From Methylomonas sp. 11b (GTDB lineage: Bacteria; Pseudomonadota; Gammaproteobacteria; Methylococcales; Methylomonadaceae): 64,000 bases of DNA. This document shows, one piece after another, positions 1 to 8,632 of this stretch. A program made the translations under genes and the position numbers. Every line of letters starts with the position of its first letter. Positions within the stretch are counted from its first letter, which is position 1. Location: assembly GCF_000515215.1 (NCBI RefSeq), contig NZ_KI911557.1, positions 4,459,741 through 4,523,740 on the forward strand. The letters run 5' to 3'. The notes beneath the pieces were generated by a model. The model was given only the letters and a program-made list of their open reading frames with translations, ran no database searches and was not told the DNA's origin.

Positions 1-486
1 GGCGACGCGCTGCCGCTGGCCGAAGTGCCGGTCGTCAAAGCCTGCAATGGCATTTTAGCCTTGTCCGCTGCCGATATTGACGAACCGCCGGTACAGCCTT
101 GCATTCGTTGCTCCAGTTGCGTGACTGCTTGTCCGGTAGGCTTGTTGCCCTTGGAAATGGCCAGCCGCATCAAAGCCAATCAATTAGACTCCGCAGTTGA
201 TTTGGGCCTAAAGGACTGCATCAGTTGCGGCAGTTGCTCTTATGTCTGTCCGTCGAATATACCCTTGGTGCATTACTTTAAATTCGCTTCCGGCGAGTTG
301 GTGAAGCGGCAACAAGCCGAGCACAAAGCTGAACAAACCAAGCGTTTAGTCGAGGATAGAAATAATCGGATGGAACGAGCTAGATTGGAAGCCGAAGCGG
401 AAGCCCTGCGCGCTCAGGAAGCCAGGGCCGCCCGTCTGGCTGCCGCACAACAGGCGCAAGCAGCGCCAGCAGAGGAAACCGTATGA
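1..486 (+). CDS. rnfC: RnfC, C-terminal part (electron transport complex subunit C), 5' truncated by window
   Basis: The reading frame is open from base 1, so the gene starts outside the window. RnfC is the peripheral iron-sulfur subunit of the ion-translocating NADH:ferredoxin oxidoreductase Rnf. Two ferredoxin-type [4Fe-4S] motifs are visible, CIRCSSCVTACP and CISCGSCSYVCP. They are followed by a charged, Ala/Glu-rich coiled-coil tail typical of gammaproteobacterial RnfC. The stop codon overlaps the rnfD start (ATGA), which implies translational coupling. A GTG at 25 is not the real start because the frame continues upstream of it. The family identity is firm; the N-terminal NADH/FMN-binding part cannot be seen. 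Confidence 0.93.
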   Translation, partial: GDALPLAEVPVVKACNGILALSAADIDEPPVQPCIRCSSCVTACPVGLLPLEMASRIKANQLDSAVDLGLKDCISCGSCSYVCPSNIPLVHYFKFASGELVKRQQAEHKAEQTKRLVEDRNNRMERARLEAEAEALRAQEARAARLAAAQQAQAAPAEETV

Positions 487-1544
487 GTAATAAACCGATT
501 AGCGGGCCTCACGTTGCGGCTACCCGCCGCGTCGATCAAATCATGCGCTTGGTCATTATTGCCCTGGCGCCGGCCACGGCCTGCGGTGTGTTGTTGTTCG
601 GCTGGCCAGCGCTGTATTTGCTGGCGGTAACTGTATTGTCGGCGATGGCTTTTGAAGGTTTGTGTTTGAAGATGAAAGGCGTGGCGGCGATGCCTTATCT
701 GCGCGACGGCTCGGCGATAGTCACCGGTTTGCTGGTGGCAATGACCTTGCCGCCTTGGGCGCCTTGGTGGATAGGCGTCGTAGGTTCGGCGTTGGCGATT
801 GTATTGGGCAAGCATGTTTATGGCGGTTTAGGGCAAAACCTGTTCAATCCGGCCATGCTGGCCAGGGTGGCTTTGCTGATTTCCTTTCCCATCGAGATGA
901 CTACCTGGGCCAACGTATCCCCGCTGTTCATCGGGCCCGGCGTGATCGATAGCTTGGCAATAACCTTTGGCGGTTTGGAGAATCCCGATGCGGTGACCGG
1001 CGCCACGACGTTGGGTTGGGTCAAGACCGAGTTTTCGCAAAACCGGCTGTTGCCCGGCAGTTTGATCGAGTACTCTGGGTTTTTAGCGTTTCTTGGTTGG
1101 GAGCGCGGTAGTCTGGGGGAAACCTCTTCGTTATTGTTGTTGGCCGGCGGTATCTGGTTGATGCGCCAGGGCGTCATCAAATGGCACATTCCCGTCTCGC
1201 TGCTATTCAGTATTTTCCTGCTGTCGACGGTTTTTCATACCTGGGATAGTCAGCACTATATGGGGCCGTGGGTACATCTGAATTCCGGTGCGGTAATGCT
1301 GGTGGCGTTTTTTATCGCGACAGACTACGTCACTTCGCCTAACACACCTTTAGGCCAAGTGATTTTCGGCGCCGGCTGCGGTTTATTGATTTTCGTGATC
1401 CGCTCTTGGGGCGGCTATCCGGAAGGCACCGGTTTTGCAATCCTGTTGATGAACGCGGTCACGCCGTTGATCGATCATTACATTCGTCCGAGAATTTATG
1501 GCCGCTACCGTAACGGCAAGCCGCTCGATATTTCCAATTCCTGA
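483..1544 (+). CDS. rnfD: RnfD, membrane subunit of Rnf complex
   Basis: 353 residues, the usual RnfD/NqrB-family length, with about nine hydrophobic segments. The covalent flavinylation motif is present as VTGATTLG near residues 177-184; the first Thr of such a motif carries FMN through a phosphoester bond in this family. The product forms the membrane core of the complex together with RnfA and RnfE. It starts with the ATGA overlap on rnfC and is followed after 8 bases by rnfG, so the order rnfC-D-G is conserved. The C-terminal IRPRIYGRYRNG stretch is cytoplasmic and basic. Confidence 0.95.
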   Translation: MSNKPISGPHVAATRRVDQIMRLVIIALAPATACGVLLFGWPALYLLAVTVLSAMAFEGLCLKMKGVAAMPYLRDGSAIVTGLLVAMTLPPWAPWWIGVVGSALAIVLGKHVYGGLGQNLFNPAMLARVALLISFPIEMTTWANVSPLFIGPGVIDSLAITFGGLENPDAVTGATTLGWVKTEFSQNRLLPGSLIEYSGFLAFLGWERGSLGETSSLLLLAGGIWLMRQGVIKWHIPVSLLFSIFLLSTVFHTWDSQHYMGPWVHLNSGAVMLVAFFIATDYVTSPNTPLGQVIFGAGCGLLIFVIRSWGGYPEGTGFAILLMNAVTPLIDHYIRPRIYGRYRNGKPLDISNS

Positions 1545-1552
1545 GACCGGCT

Positions 1553-2290
1553 ATGAATTCCGAACCTGTCAAATCACCTCCTAAAGCGAACCAATACGTT
1601 GAGTATGCCTTGCGTACCGTGAGTAACTTTAGGCAAAAACTGGCCGTGTGGCTGGAACCTGGAAATTTGGAGCAACTGCGGCCGCTATTACAGTATCAGG
1701 CCGGCGTGCTGGGTGGATTCGCACTGTTGGCGGCAATTTTATTGGGTGTTGCCGATCTGGCGACGCGCGGCGTGATAGAGCTGCGCTTGCAGGAAGATCT
1801 ACAGGCTAATTTGGAGCAAGTGGTTCCGGCAGAGCTTTACGATAATAATTTGTTGAAAGACAGCGTGCTGCTGCCTTCTGCCGATGCCAATCTGGGCGCT
1901 GAGCAAACTGAGGTCTATCTGGCTAAAAAGGCTGGTTTGGTTAACGCGGTCTGTTTTAAATTCGTCGCACCTGACGGTTATGCCGGGCCGATCAGCTTGG
2001 TGATGGGTATCGATAGTAAAGGGGAAATTCTCGGGGTACGGGTTATTGCGCATGTTGAGACACCGGGCTTAGGCGATAAGATCGAAGTGACCAAATCCAA
2101 ATGGGTCCTGTCCTTCAACGGCAAATCCTTAAATAACCTGACCGTTGAGCAATGGGCGGTAAAAAAAGATGGCGGCGTGTTCGATCAGTTTAGTGGGGCG
2201 ACGATTACGCCGCGCAAAGTCGTACAGGCAATCAAGCGGGGATTGGAGTTTTATAAGGTGCATCAGGCGGAGTTGTTGGCTGAGAAATAA
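1553..2290 (+). CDS. rnfG: RnfG, FMN-binding periplasmic-side subunit of Rnf complex
   Basis: 245 residues. An N-terminal cytoplasmic stretch of about 55 residues precedes a single membrane segment (about residues 57-75, GGFALLAAILLGVADLA). The FMN_bind domain follows, with the flavinylation motif FSGATITP near the C-terminus; its Thr is the expected covalent FMN attachment site. The N-terminal extension before the membrane helix is longer than in E. coli RsxG. The gene sits in the rnfC-D-G-E-H order, but the link to rnfE is broken by about 330 bases of repeat-like DNA. Confidence 0.93.
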   Translation: MNSEPVKSPPKANQYVEYALRTVSNFRQKLAVWLEPGNLEQLRPLLQYQAGVLGGFALLAAILLGVADLATRGVIELRLQEDLQANLEQVVPAELYDNNLLKDSVLLPSADANLGAEQTEVYLAKKAGLVNAVCFKFVAPDGYAGPISLVMGIDSKGEILGVRVIAHVETPGLGDKIEVTKSKWVLSFNGKSLNNLTVEQWAVKKDGGVFDQFSGATITPRKVVQAIKRGLEFYKVHQAELLAEK

Positions 2291-2335
2291 CGCTTATTCA
2301 ATGTATGGCAATTATTTTCGGTGGAGAAGGTTTTT

Positions 2336-2590
2336 TCCCGTATGCCGCGCCGAGCACCGGAGCTTTTGAACGGATCAGCCCGTAGGGGGGCGGCATGGAT
2401 GCCGCACGTTGCCGAAGGGGCAGGAAGCCCCTTTCGGCAACCACGTTCAAAAGCTTCGGAGCGCAGGGAATAAGCGGCATCCGGGTGTCTTTTCTTTTGG
2501 ATACTTTTCTTTGGACAAGCAAAGAAAAGTATCTCGCTCGTCGGTGCGAGAACCGACTTCAAATATTCGTCGCGATAGCGACACAAAGTC
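2336..2590. repeat. Hairpin-rich dispersed-repeat-like element between rnfG and rnfE
   Basis: This intergenic stretch is built from nested inverted repeats. An outer 16-base arm pair lies at 2357-2372 and 2444-2459 with one mismatch. A hairpin at 2410-2439 (TGCCGAAGGGGC, loop AGGAA, near-perfect partner) lies inside it. A perfect 14-bp hairpin occupies 2500-2533 (GATACTTTTCTTTG / CAAAGAAAAGTATC, six-base loop). The sequence gives open frames on both strands that I regard as spurious. From memory, similar 'SFGYFSLDKQRK'-like translations are common in proteobacterial intergenic repeats; this is recollection, not a search. It separates two genes that are normally contiguous. Confidence 0.75.
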
Positions 2591-2624
2591 AAACTTACGA
2601 ACATCTCTGCAAGGAGGCCTTGCT

Positions 2625-3335
2625 ATGAATCTTTCGATTCTGTTTTCAGAACAATATAGAAAAATCGCCCGCGACGGCCTGTGGGACAATAACGTGGTGC
2701 TGACACAGAATCTGGCCTTGTGCCCGTTGCTGGCGGTAACCGGGACGGCGACCAATGGCTTGGGCATGGGCCTAGCGACCATGGTGGTAATGGTGGCATC
2801 CAATGCCGCCGTGTCGGTGAGCCGGCATCTGATTCCGTCGGAAATCCGTATCCCGATTTTCGTGTTGCTGATTGCCGCATTGGTAACCTTGGTGGATATT
2901 TTTCTGAACGCCTGGATGCACGAATTGCATAAGGTGCTGGGCTTGTTTATTCCGCTGATTGTTACCAACTGCGTCATTCTCGGCCGGGCCGAAGCCTTTG
3001 CCTCCAAACAACCGGTGATGCCGTCGATGTGGGACGGCTTGATGATGGGTGTGGGGTTTACCGCTGCGATGGTGGTGCTGGGAGCCATGCGGGAGATTAG
3101 TTCGGCTGGCACCTTGTTCGCCAATGCGTCTGTGTTGTTGGGCGAAAGTTTCCGGTTTTTGGAAACCACTTTGATTCCGGAATACAAAGGCTTTTTGCTG
3201 ATGGCTTTGCCGCCGGGTGGTTTCATCATGCTGGGTTTCATGGTGGCGCTGAAGCGGCTGTTGGACCGGAAAGCGGCAGCCAAAATTACCGAACCTATCA
3301 TTACTGATGCGATTGTCTTGGAAGAAGGAGCGTAA
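2625..3335 (+). CDS. rnfE: RnfE, membrane subunit of Rnf complex
   Basis: 236 residues from the ATG at 2625, which has a strong AAGGAGG ribosome binding site at 2611-2617. The same frame is open upstream to 2409, but that part lies in the repeat element and does not resemble RnfE. The protein has about six hydrophobic segments and begins MNLSILFSEQYRKIARDGLW, typical of RnfE/NqrD. It forms the inner-membrane core with RnfA and RnfD. It ends three bases before rnfH. Whether transcription from rnfC passes through the upstream hairpins or rnfE has its own promoter cannot be decided here. Confidence 0.94.
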   Translation: MNLSILFSEQYRKIARDGLWDNNVVLTQNLALCPLLAVTGTATNGLGMGLATMVVMVASNAAVSVSRHLIPSEIRIPIFVLLIAALVTLVDIFLNAWMHELHKVLGLFIPLIVTNCVILGRAEAFASKQPVMPSMWDGLMMGVGFTAAMVVLGAMREISSAGTLFANASVLLGESFRFLETTLIPEYKGFLLMALPPGGFIMLGFMVALKRLLDRKAAAKITEPIITDAIVLEEGA

Positions 3336-3338
3336 ACT

Positions 3339-3602
3339 ATGAATGTGGGTGTATGTTATGCGCAGGCCGACAGGCAAATCTGGTTGCGGCTGGAAGTGCC
3401 GGAGGGTAGTACCATTGCCGAAGCTATCGAATTGTCCGGCGTGTTGACGCAGTATCCGGAGATCGATCTGGAAAGCCAAAAAGTCGGGATTTTCGGTAAA
3501 CTGGCAAAGTTGGATGCGCCGGTCAAGGAAGGCGACCGAGTGGAAATTTATCGTAAAATCACCGCCGATCCCGCGCAAGTCCAGCGCAGGCGGGTGGCAT
3601 AG
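3339..3602 (+). CDS. rnfH: RnfH family protein
   Basis: 87 residues with the ubiquitin-like (beta-grasp) RnfH/YfjF pattern: an N-terminal beta hairpin with VCYAQADRQIW, the conserved EVPEGSTIAEAIELSG helix, and a GDRVEIYR motif before the C-terminus. RnfH is found at the end of many rnf operons, but its biochemical role is not established. It begins three bases after rnfE and is followed three bases later by bfd, so it is clearly co-transcribed with both. Confidence 0.9.
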   Translation: MNVGVCYAQADRQIWLRLEVPEGSTIAEAIELSGVLTQYPEIDLESQKVGIFGKLAKLDAPVKEGDRVEIYRKITADPAQVQRRRVA

Positions 3603-3605
3603 CCC

Positions 3606-3827
3606 ATGTACGTTTGTGTCTGCAAAGCGGTAACCGACAGTCAGCTCGATGCCGCCATAGACAGCGGCTTATGTTCGCGGAAACAGTTGGTTCAATGTTT
3701 CGGCGTTGGTGGCGATTGCGGTAAATGTAACAAGGACATTACGCAAATTTTGGATAGAAAAAATGCATGTCGGCTATTGCAGGCTGCCAATGATGCACAA
3801 CTAATCACTAAAACCCGGGAGATTTGA
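3606..3827 (+). CDS. bfd: Bacterioferritin-associated ferredoxin
   Basis: 73 residues with the four [2Fe-2S] ligands in Bfd spacing: Cys4 and Cys6 in YVCVCKAV, Cys38 and Cys41 in GDCGKC. Bfd delivers electrons to bacterioferritin so that stored ferric iron can be mobilised. The gene lies one base before bfr and three after rnfH. That arrangement ties iron release to an operon for a low-potential electron donor complex; any direct Rnf-to-Bfd electron transfer is only an inference from the gene order. Confidence 0.93.
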   Translation: MYVCVCKAVTDSQLDAAIDSGLCSRKQLVQCFGVGGDCGKCNKDITQILDRKNACRLLQAANDAQLITKTREI

Positions 3828-3828
3828 C

Positions 3829-4293
3829 ATGCAAGGCGATAAAAAAGTTATCGAATTTTTAAATAAAGCGTTAGAAAACGAATTAACCGCCATCAATCAA
3901 TATTTTTTGCATGCCCGGATGTTCAAAAATTGGGGCTTTCAAAAGCTGAATGAAAAGGAATATCACGAATCGATCGACGAGATGAAACACGCCGATCAAT
4001 TGATCGAGAGGATTTTGTTTCTGGAAGGCTTGCCTAATCTGCAAAGCCTGGGCCGTTTGATGATAGGCGAGAATCCCAAGGAAATGCTGGAATGCGACCT
4101 CAAGTTGGAGCATCTGGCCTTGCCGTTATTAAGAGATGCGATTGCTTATTGCGAAAGCATCAACGACTACGTTACCAGAGAGTTGTTCGAGCATATTCTG
4201 GAAAACGAAGAAGAGCACGTCGATTGGTTGGAAACCCAGATGGAGCTGATCGAAAAAATCGGTATTCAAAACTATCTGCAATCGCAGATGTAA
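3829..4293 (+). CDS. bfr: Bacterioferritin
   Basis: 154 residues, close to the E. coli protein in length and numbering. Ferroxidase ligands Glu18, Glu51, His54, Glu94, Glu127 and His130 are all present, as is the haem-ligating Met52 (sequence DEMKHAD) and Tyr25. The product is expected to assemble into a 24-mer that oxidises and stores iron, with haem at subunit interfaces. It is encoded immediately after its ferredoxin partner. No frame damage is seen. Confidence 0.96.
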   Translation: MQGDKKVIEFLNKALENELTAINQYFLHARMFKNWGFQKLNEKEYHESIDEMKHADQLIERILFLEGLPNLQSLGRLMIGENPKEMLECDLKLEHLALPLLRDAIAYCESINDYVTRELFEHILENEEEHVDWLETQMELIEKIGIQNYLQSQM

Positions 4294-4786
4294 AAAAACG
4301 CGCCATTCAAAAAAATTTTGCGGGGCCGGTTGCCGGCCCTGTTCGGATAGTAAGCCCCGGCACTTCAGTATTAGGTCAATGGTTGTAATATCGTTGTTGC
4401 CCATCGTCTTTTGTATTTTCTTGAAATTCTTGAACACCCCCTTTTCTTTAACGGATTGCGGTATGTAGCCGCAGTCCGAATACTGTGAGACTTGATCATT
4501 GCCGGATGAATGAGACGCTCATTCTCGCCATCCCGGTTTTGATGTACCCCTCCAAGTGGACACATCTCCGTCTATAGTTATGCTGCCTCTCTTGCCCTAG
4601 GGTTAAAACATAGGCGCATTCTTATCGGCAGGTGGCCAACTTTCATAGATGTTCCCTGATGATGAATGAGTTATCCTTAGCGGTATTACAACATCGATGC
4701 CAAGGGCTTTAGGCCTTGGTTTGGGCCGTTTTTGGTTAAAATGGCCCTTAATACGCTGACAACACCGAAAACATTGATAGGAATTT
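4294..4786. other. Gene-free stretch with inverted repeats upstream of sigma-54 regulator
   Basis: No convincing gene on either strand. A GC-rich stem (GGGCCGG/CCGGCCC) at 4323-4339 follows bfr and may end its transcript, though it lacks a T run. Two more inverted repeats lie just before the next gene: CCAAGG/CCTTGG at 4700-4719 and GGGCC/GGCCC at 4723-4747. They could be an operator or a weak terminator. I found no clear -24/-12 site. Confidence 0.5.
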
Positions 4787-6091
4787 ATGCCGCAAAGTGC
4801 TTTTACGCTGGAATCGTTGCTGGAAACTCATGATCTGCCGCTGATCATCATCGGCGCCGATTTACGCATCGTGGCAGTGAATCGCGCTTGGGAACATAGT
4901 TTTGGCGTCATGCGACAGAATCTGGTCGGTCAACCGTGCTGCGTCGAAAACCGCAATTGCCGCCATCAGCGCTTGTTTCAGACTCTGGAAGCCTACGCCG
5001 GTATCTTTGCCGACACCAGCGATACTAGTGCCCAGCGCTCATTCAGTGCTCGCGGTTTTCCGTTGCTGGATGCCGACGCGACTTTATATTTGGGCGAAAC
5101 GTTAACCGTATTAAAAAGGTCTGGAGCTAAAGGCGACGAGGCACCGGCCATGATCGGGAAGTCAGCGGCGTTTGCACAATATAAAACCAGGCTGCAACAG
5201 GCGGCCGATACGCAAGCACCGGTATTATTGCTTGGTGAAACAGGCACCGGTAAAGAATTGGCCGCCGAATTTGTGCATAGCCATTCCAGGCAGGCGGATG
5301 GCGATTTTGTGATTGTCGATTGTACGATTCTTGGCGAAGAGTTATTTGAGAGCGAATTGTTCGGGCATGAAAAGGGCGCTTTTACCGGCGCGACATCTGC
5401 AAAAAAAGGCTTGTTCGAATTAGCCAATAATGGCACCTTATTTTTCGATGAAATTGGCGATCTGCCGCTATCGCAACAACCCAAGTTATTGCGAGCATTG
5501 GAAAGCGGTCAATTTCGGCGGGTAGGTGGCACTGCGATGCAAAAAGCCAATGTCAGAGTGGTCTGCGCCACACATAGAAATTTAGCCGACATGGTCAAAG
5601 CCGGCCGGTTTCGCGAAGATTTGTTCTACCGCTTGTCGGTGTTTCCGGTCGAAGTGCCGCCACTGCGGCAGCGTAGACAGGATTTGCCCTTATTGATCGA
5701 TCATTTTTTAGCGCAGTTAAACACGGACGCCGATGGTGGCTATGCGATTACGCAATCGGCCTTAATCAAGCTTATCCAATATGCTTGGCCCGGCAATATC
5801 CGTGAGCTGAGAAACTGTCTGCAATTGGCGGCCGGCTTGTGTAAGGACAAGAGTATTCAAGAAGCCGACATTCATTTCATGCAGCGCCAAGGGGGCGTTG
5901 AGTCGGCCGCCGCCAGCGAGGCAAGTGGCGATGCGCATCCCCTACCGATTAACAGCATGGCGCAATTCGAGGCGGAGTTTATCAATAGTTTGATCAGCAA
6001 GTATCAGGGGAATCGCAAGTTGATAGCGGCGGAAATGAATATCAGTGAACGAACGCTTTACCGTAAACTTAACCGACTCAATCTGAATTAA
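4787..6091 (+). CDS. PAS-domain sigma-54-dependent transcriptional activator
   Basis: 434 residues. An N-terminal PAS-like domain (about 10-110) contains three cysteines close together (Cys51, Cys52, Cys58, in a PCCVENRNCRH segment), so redox or metal sensing is possible but unproven. The AAA+ domain has Walker A GETGTGKE at 150-157, the sigma-54 contact loop GAFTGA at 197-202 and Walker B LFFDE at 218-222, all intact. A Fis-type helix-turn-helix is at about 395-434 (MNISERTLYRKLNRL). There is no receiver domain, so it is a one-component bacterial enhancer-binding protein. Its target cannot be read from the sequence; the neighbouring HDOD gene starts 11 bases later and is probably co-transcribed. 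Confidence 0.9.
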   Translation: MPQSAFTLESLLETHDLPLIIIGADLRIVAVNRAWEHSFGVMRQNLVGQPCCVENRNCRHQRLFQTLEAYAGIFADTSDTSAQRSFSARGFPLLDADATLYLGETLTVLKRSGAKGDEAPAMIGKSAAFAQYKTRLQQAADTQAPVLLLGETGTGKELAAEFVHSHSRQADGDFVIVDCTILGEELFESELFGHEKGAFTGATSAKKGLFELANNGTLFFDEIGDLPLSQQPKLLRALESGQFRRVGGTAMQKANVRVVCATHRNLADMVKAGRFREDLFYRLSVFPVEVPPLRQRRQDLPLLIDHFLAQLNTDADGGYAITQSALIKLIQYAWPGNIRELRNCLQLAAGLCKDKSIQEADIHFMQRQGGVESAAASEASGDAHPLPINSMAQFEAEFINSLISKYQGNRKLIAAEMNISERTLYRKLNRLNLN

Positions 6092-6102
6092 GCGGCGGAG
6101 CA

Positions 6103-7032
6103 ATGATGGAATCCAACCTGATAAACTGGACGCTTGATAACATTGGCAGCCGGCAACGCAACGGTTTGACCCCGCCGCGCGACATGCGCGAGACTATCGC
6201 CCAGATTAAAGCCTTGCCGCCGTTGCCCGGCAGCGCGCTGCGCATATTGAATCTGATCGCCGATCCTAGTGCGGATGCTCGTAAATTAGCCGACATCATC
6301 GAACTCGACCCTTTATTAACAGCGCAAATTACCCGCTGGGCCAGTTCAGCTCTGTACGGTTATCGTGGTCAGATCACGACCGTGCATGATGCGATCACTC
6401 GTGTGTTGGGGTTTGATTTTGTATTGGATTTGGCTTTGGGTTTGGCGGTGCTGGCACCGTTGAAATCGCCCAAGGAAGGGCAGATAGGTACGCGGATGTT
6501 CTGGACCCATGCCTTGGCCAGCACCCGCTTGATGGCGCAGTTGGCCGCGGTTATGCCTGCCGCCGCACGGCCGGAGCCGCAAGCCTTGTTTTTATCCGGC
6601 TTGATGCACAATATCGGTTTCCCATTGCTGGGTCATCGTTTTCCTGACGAATTTAGTTATTTGAGCGGCTTGATCAACGCGAACCCTAGTCTGGCTATTT
6701 TCAATCTGGAAACTTTTGCCTTCGGCCTCAATCATGCCGAAATCGGCGCTTGGCTGATGAATGTCTGGTCGATGCCGCGCATGATTACCGATATTGTCTA
6801 TCACCACCACAACCCCTACTATCGCGGCGAAAACCACCAACTGAATCTGTTGACGTTTTATAGCGATTGTCTGTTGGGACGTTTAGGCATAGGCGACGCA
6901 TCGAACCAGGTGTGTCCGGAAGACGTGCCGGGATTGCTGGGTTTGGATGAGGCTGTTTGTCTGGAAATACTCGATAGCCAGAATGACGATTTAGTGAAAA
7001 TTCTAGCGACTGCGGAACAACTTACCGATTAA
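6103..7032 (+). CDS. HDOD domain protein
   Basis: 309 residues. An HDOD domain (a catalytically degenerate relative of the HD phosphohydrolases) covers about residues 25-235. The pattern LPPLPGSALRILNLIADPSAD..LADIIELDPLLTAQ is characteristic, and His residues occur in the SGLMHNIGFPLLGHRF stretch. HDOD proteins act as signalling adaptors, often next to two-component or cyclic-di-GMP components. The gene is 11 bases downstream of the sigma-54 activator. Two adjacent ATG codons (6103 and 6106) can serve as start. A specific function cannot be assigned. Confidence 0.85.
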   Translation: MMESNLINWTLDNIGSRQRNGLTPPRDMRETIAQIKALPPLPGSALRILNLIADPSADARKLADIIELDPLLTAQITRWASSALYGYRGQITTVHDAITRVLGFDFVLDLALGLAVLAPLKSPKEGQIGTRMFWTHALASTRLMAQLAAVMPAAARPEPQALFLSGLMHNIGFPLLGHRFPDEFSYLSGLINANPSLAIFNLETFAFGLNHAEIGAWLMNVWSMPRMITDIVYHHHNPYYRGENHQLNLLTFYSDCLLGRLGIGDASNQVCPEDVPGLLGLDEAVCLEILDSQNDDLVKILATAEQLTD

Positions 7033-7100
7033 ATTTGCCGCCTGTTATCGTAAAGTGGGCGCTTAGAAATTCTTCTGCGCCCCATCAATCAACTCAGCAC

Positions 7101-7892
7101 TTAATCGCGCAATATCGCATTGCGGCGGTCCGATTGCTTCAGTATGCCGCCTAGTATCCACATTTGATACATGGACACGGTCCACATAAACGCGAAGGAA
7201 ACGCCCAAGCCTGCGCCGGCAAAAAGCACCAACAAGGCAAAGTGTGGATTGAGTTTAGTCAGCCACCACGAGGCGATATCGATCAGTAGAAACAAATAGG
7301 GCATCACGATAGCGGGATATTTGTACTTGCACGGTACCCCAGTACTAAAGCTGAAAATGATGCCGACAAACATAAAAATAAAACTGATGCCGAACAAATG
7401 GATATGCGATAGCCGTGTCAGCGATTGAAACGTTGCGCCTTCATTCGATTCCGTCAGCTTTTTTAAGTTTTCGAATTTGGTGAAATCGGGCAGCGAACCG
7501 GCATTGGCGCCATGGCAGCCAGTGCAAAATTGCTCGATGATGGGTTTAATTTCCTTGTTGTAAACCGCTTCGTCGCCGCCATCCCGGACCCATTGAATGA
7601 TTTTGAAGCGCTCCTGTTCAGGCGCGTTGTATTTCATCGAACCGTTTAGTTTGGATTCCAATACCGAACCGGAGCGGTCGCCATAATAGCTGTAAACAAT
7701 ATCGTCCATCGACAAACCGAATTTGCCGTCGGCCATACCGTGGGTAAACAAAATCTGGATTAATGCCATCAAATAACCGGCGGCTATTGTGGTTAGATAA
7801 CCGGTGAACAGCAGTTTGATCGAGAGGCCGAAACTGATCAGATTAGCGCCTTTGTAGGCATATTTAACGGGTGTTTCGTTGCGATCAGGCAT
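7101..7892 (-). CDS. Membrane protein with embedded c-type haem site, last gene of ba3 oxidase operon
   Basis: 263 residues from the ATG at 7890-7892; a TTG start at 7934 is possible but less likely. A first membrane helix lies at about 27-49. A periplasmic stretch then carries a single haem c motif CTGCH at 123-127, followed by four more hydrophobic helices (about 165-255). The conserved-looking SHIHLFGISFIFMFVG helix holds two His residues. I do not know a named family for it. As the last gene of an operon with cytochrome oxidase subunits and a di-haem cytochrome c, it is plausibly an electron-transfer or assembly component of that oxidase. Confidence 0.8.
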   Translation of the reverse strand: MPDRNETPVKYAYKGANLISFGLSIKLLFTGYLTTIAAGYLMALIQILFTHGMADGKFGLSMDDIVYSYYGDRSGSVLESKLNGSMKYNAPEQERFKIIQWVRDGGDEAVYNKEIKPIIEQFCTGCHGANAGSLPDFTKFENLKKLTESNEGATFQSLTRLSHIHLFGISFIFMFVGIIFSFSTGVPCKYKYPAIVMPYLFLLIDIASWWLTKLNPHFALLVLFAGAGLGVSFAFMWTVSMYQMWILGGILKQSDRRNAILRD

Positions 7893-7982
7893 AGTTGCAA
7901 TCCGGGTTGTTGGGAAAGTTATCGCTTCGAGCAAGGCTTTAAGCGGGAGGCAAAAGCCTTGCCTCCCGTGCCAAGCATATTA

Positions 7983-8630
7983 CTATTTTTTGATGTTTTG
8001 GTAGTAATAACCCAGTTCGCTGATTTCTTCGTCGGTTAAGGTTTGCGCGATGATGCGCATCCGGCTGTAGATGTCGTTGTGACGTGTACCATCCTTAAAT
8101 GCATGCAGTGTGGCTGAGATGTAATCCGCATTTTGGCCGGACAGCGCTGGAATGTCGACCACTTGGCCCTTGCCGTCACCGCCGTGACACACTTCGCAAG
8201 GCGGCAACACCCGTTCGCTACTGCCGCCTTTAACCAGAGTTTCGGCTTTTTCATAGACCATGACAGTCTTTGATTGGAACGCTGGTGTTTGCGAGCCGAA
8301 CCATACCGCCAAATCGGCGGCGTCTTGTTTGCTGAGCGTTTTAGCCAAACCGGACATCATCGCGTTATCCCGGCTACCGTCAGCGTAGTCCTGCAATTGC
8401 TTATATAAATAAGTTGGCAATTGCCCGGCCAGTGACGGGAAAGCCGCCGAGGTACTGATGCCTTTTTCGCCGTGACAGGCGTTGCAAGTCTTGGCCAGTG
8501 CTTCGCCTTTTTGCGGGTTGCCGGCTTTCACGAAATTTAACTGATCGGCGGTCCAGGCGACTTGCGACGACGGTTGTGCAAACGCGGCGCTTGGCAACAA
8601 TAATGCTGCGCTTAAAATGAGTTTTTTCAT
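7983..8630 (-). CDS. Di-haem cytochrome c (c4-like), periplasmic
   Basis: 215 residues from the ATG at 8628-8630. It begins with a clear signal peptide (MKKLILSAALLLPSAAFA). A longer frame to 8735 lies inside the oxidase gene and should be ignored. Two CXXCH haem sites are present: CNACH at 49-53 and CEVCH at 145-149, each with Met residues downstream that can be axial ligands. The two-domain layout matches cytochrome c4, a soluble donor to terminal oxidases. Its start is two bases after the stop of the oxidase subunit I gene, so it is part of that operon and probably the direct electron donor. Confidence 0.9.
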   Translation of the reverse strand: MKKLILSAALLLPSAAFAQPSSQVAWTADQLNFVKAGNPQKGEALAKTCNACHGEKGISTSAAFPSLAGQLPTYLYKQLQDYADGSRDNAMMSGLAKTLSKQDAADLAVWFGSQTPAFQSKTVMVYEKAETLVKGGSSERVLPPCEVCHGGDGKGQVVDIPALSGQNADYISATLHAFKDGTRHNDIYSRMRIIAQTLTDEEISELGYYYQNIKK

Positions 8631-8632
8631 GA

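Noticed and set aside
2409..2624. N-terminal extension of RnfE (308-residue frame)
   Set aside because: The extension lies in the inverted-repeat element, lacks family similarity, and the AAGGAGG site fits the ATG at 2625.
2447..3301. Long minus-strand frame opposite rnfE
   Set aside because: It mirrors the codon structure of rnfE and part of the repeat; no ribosome binding site and no domain.
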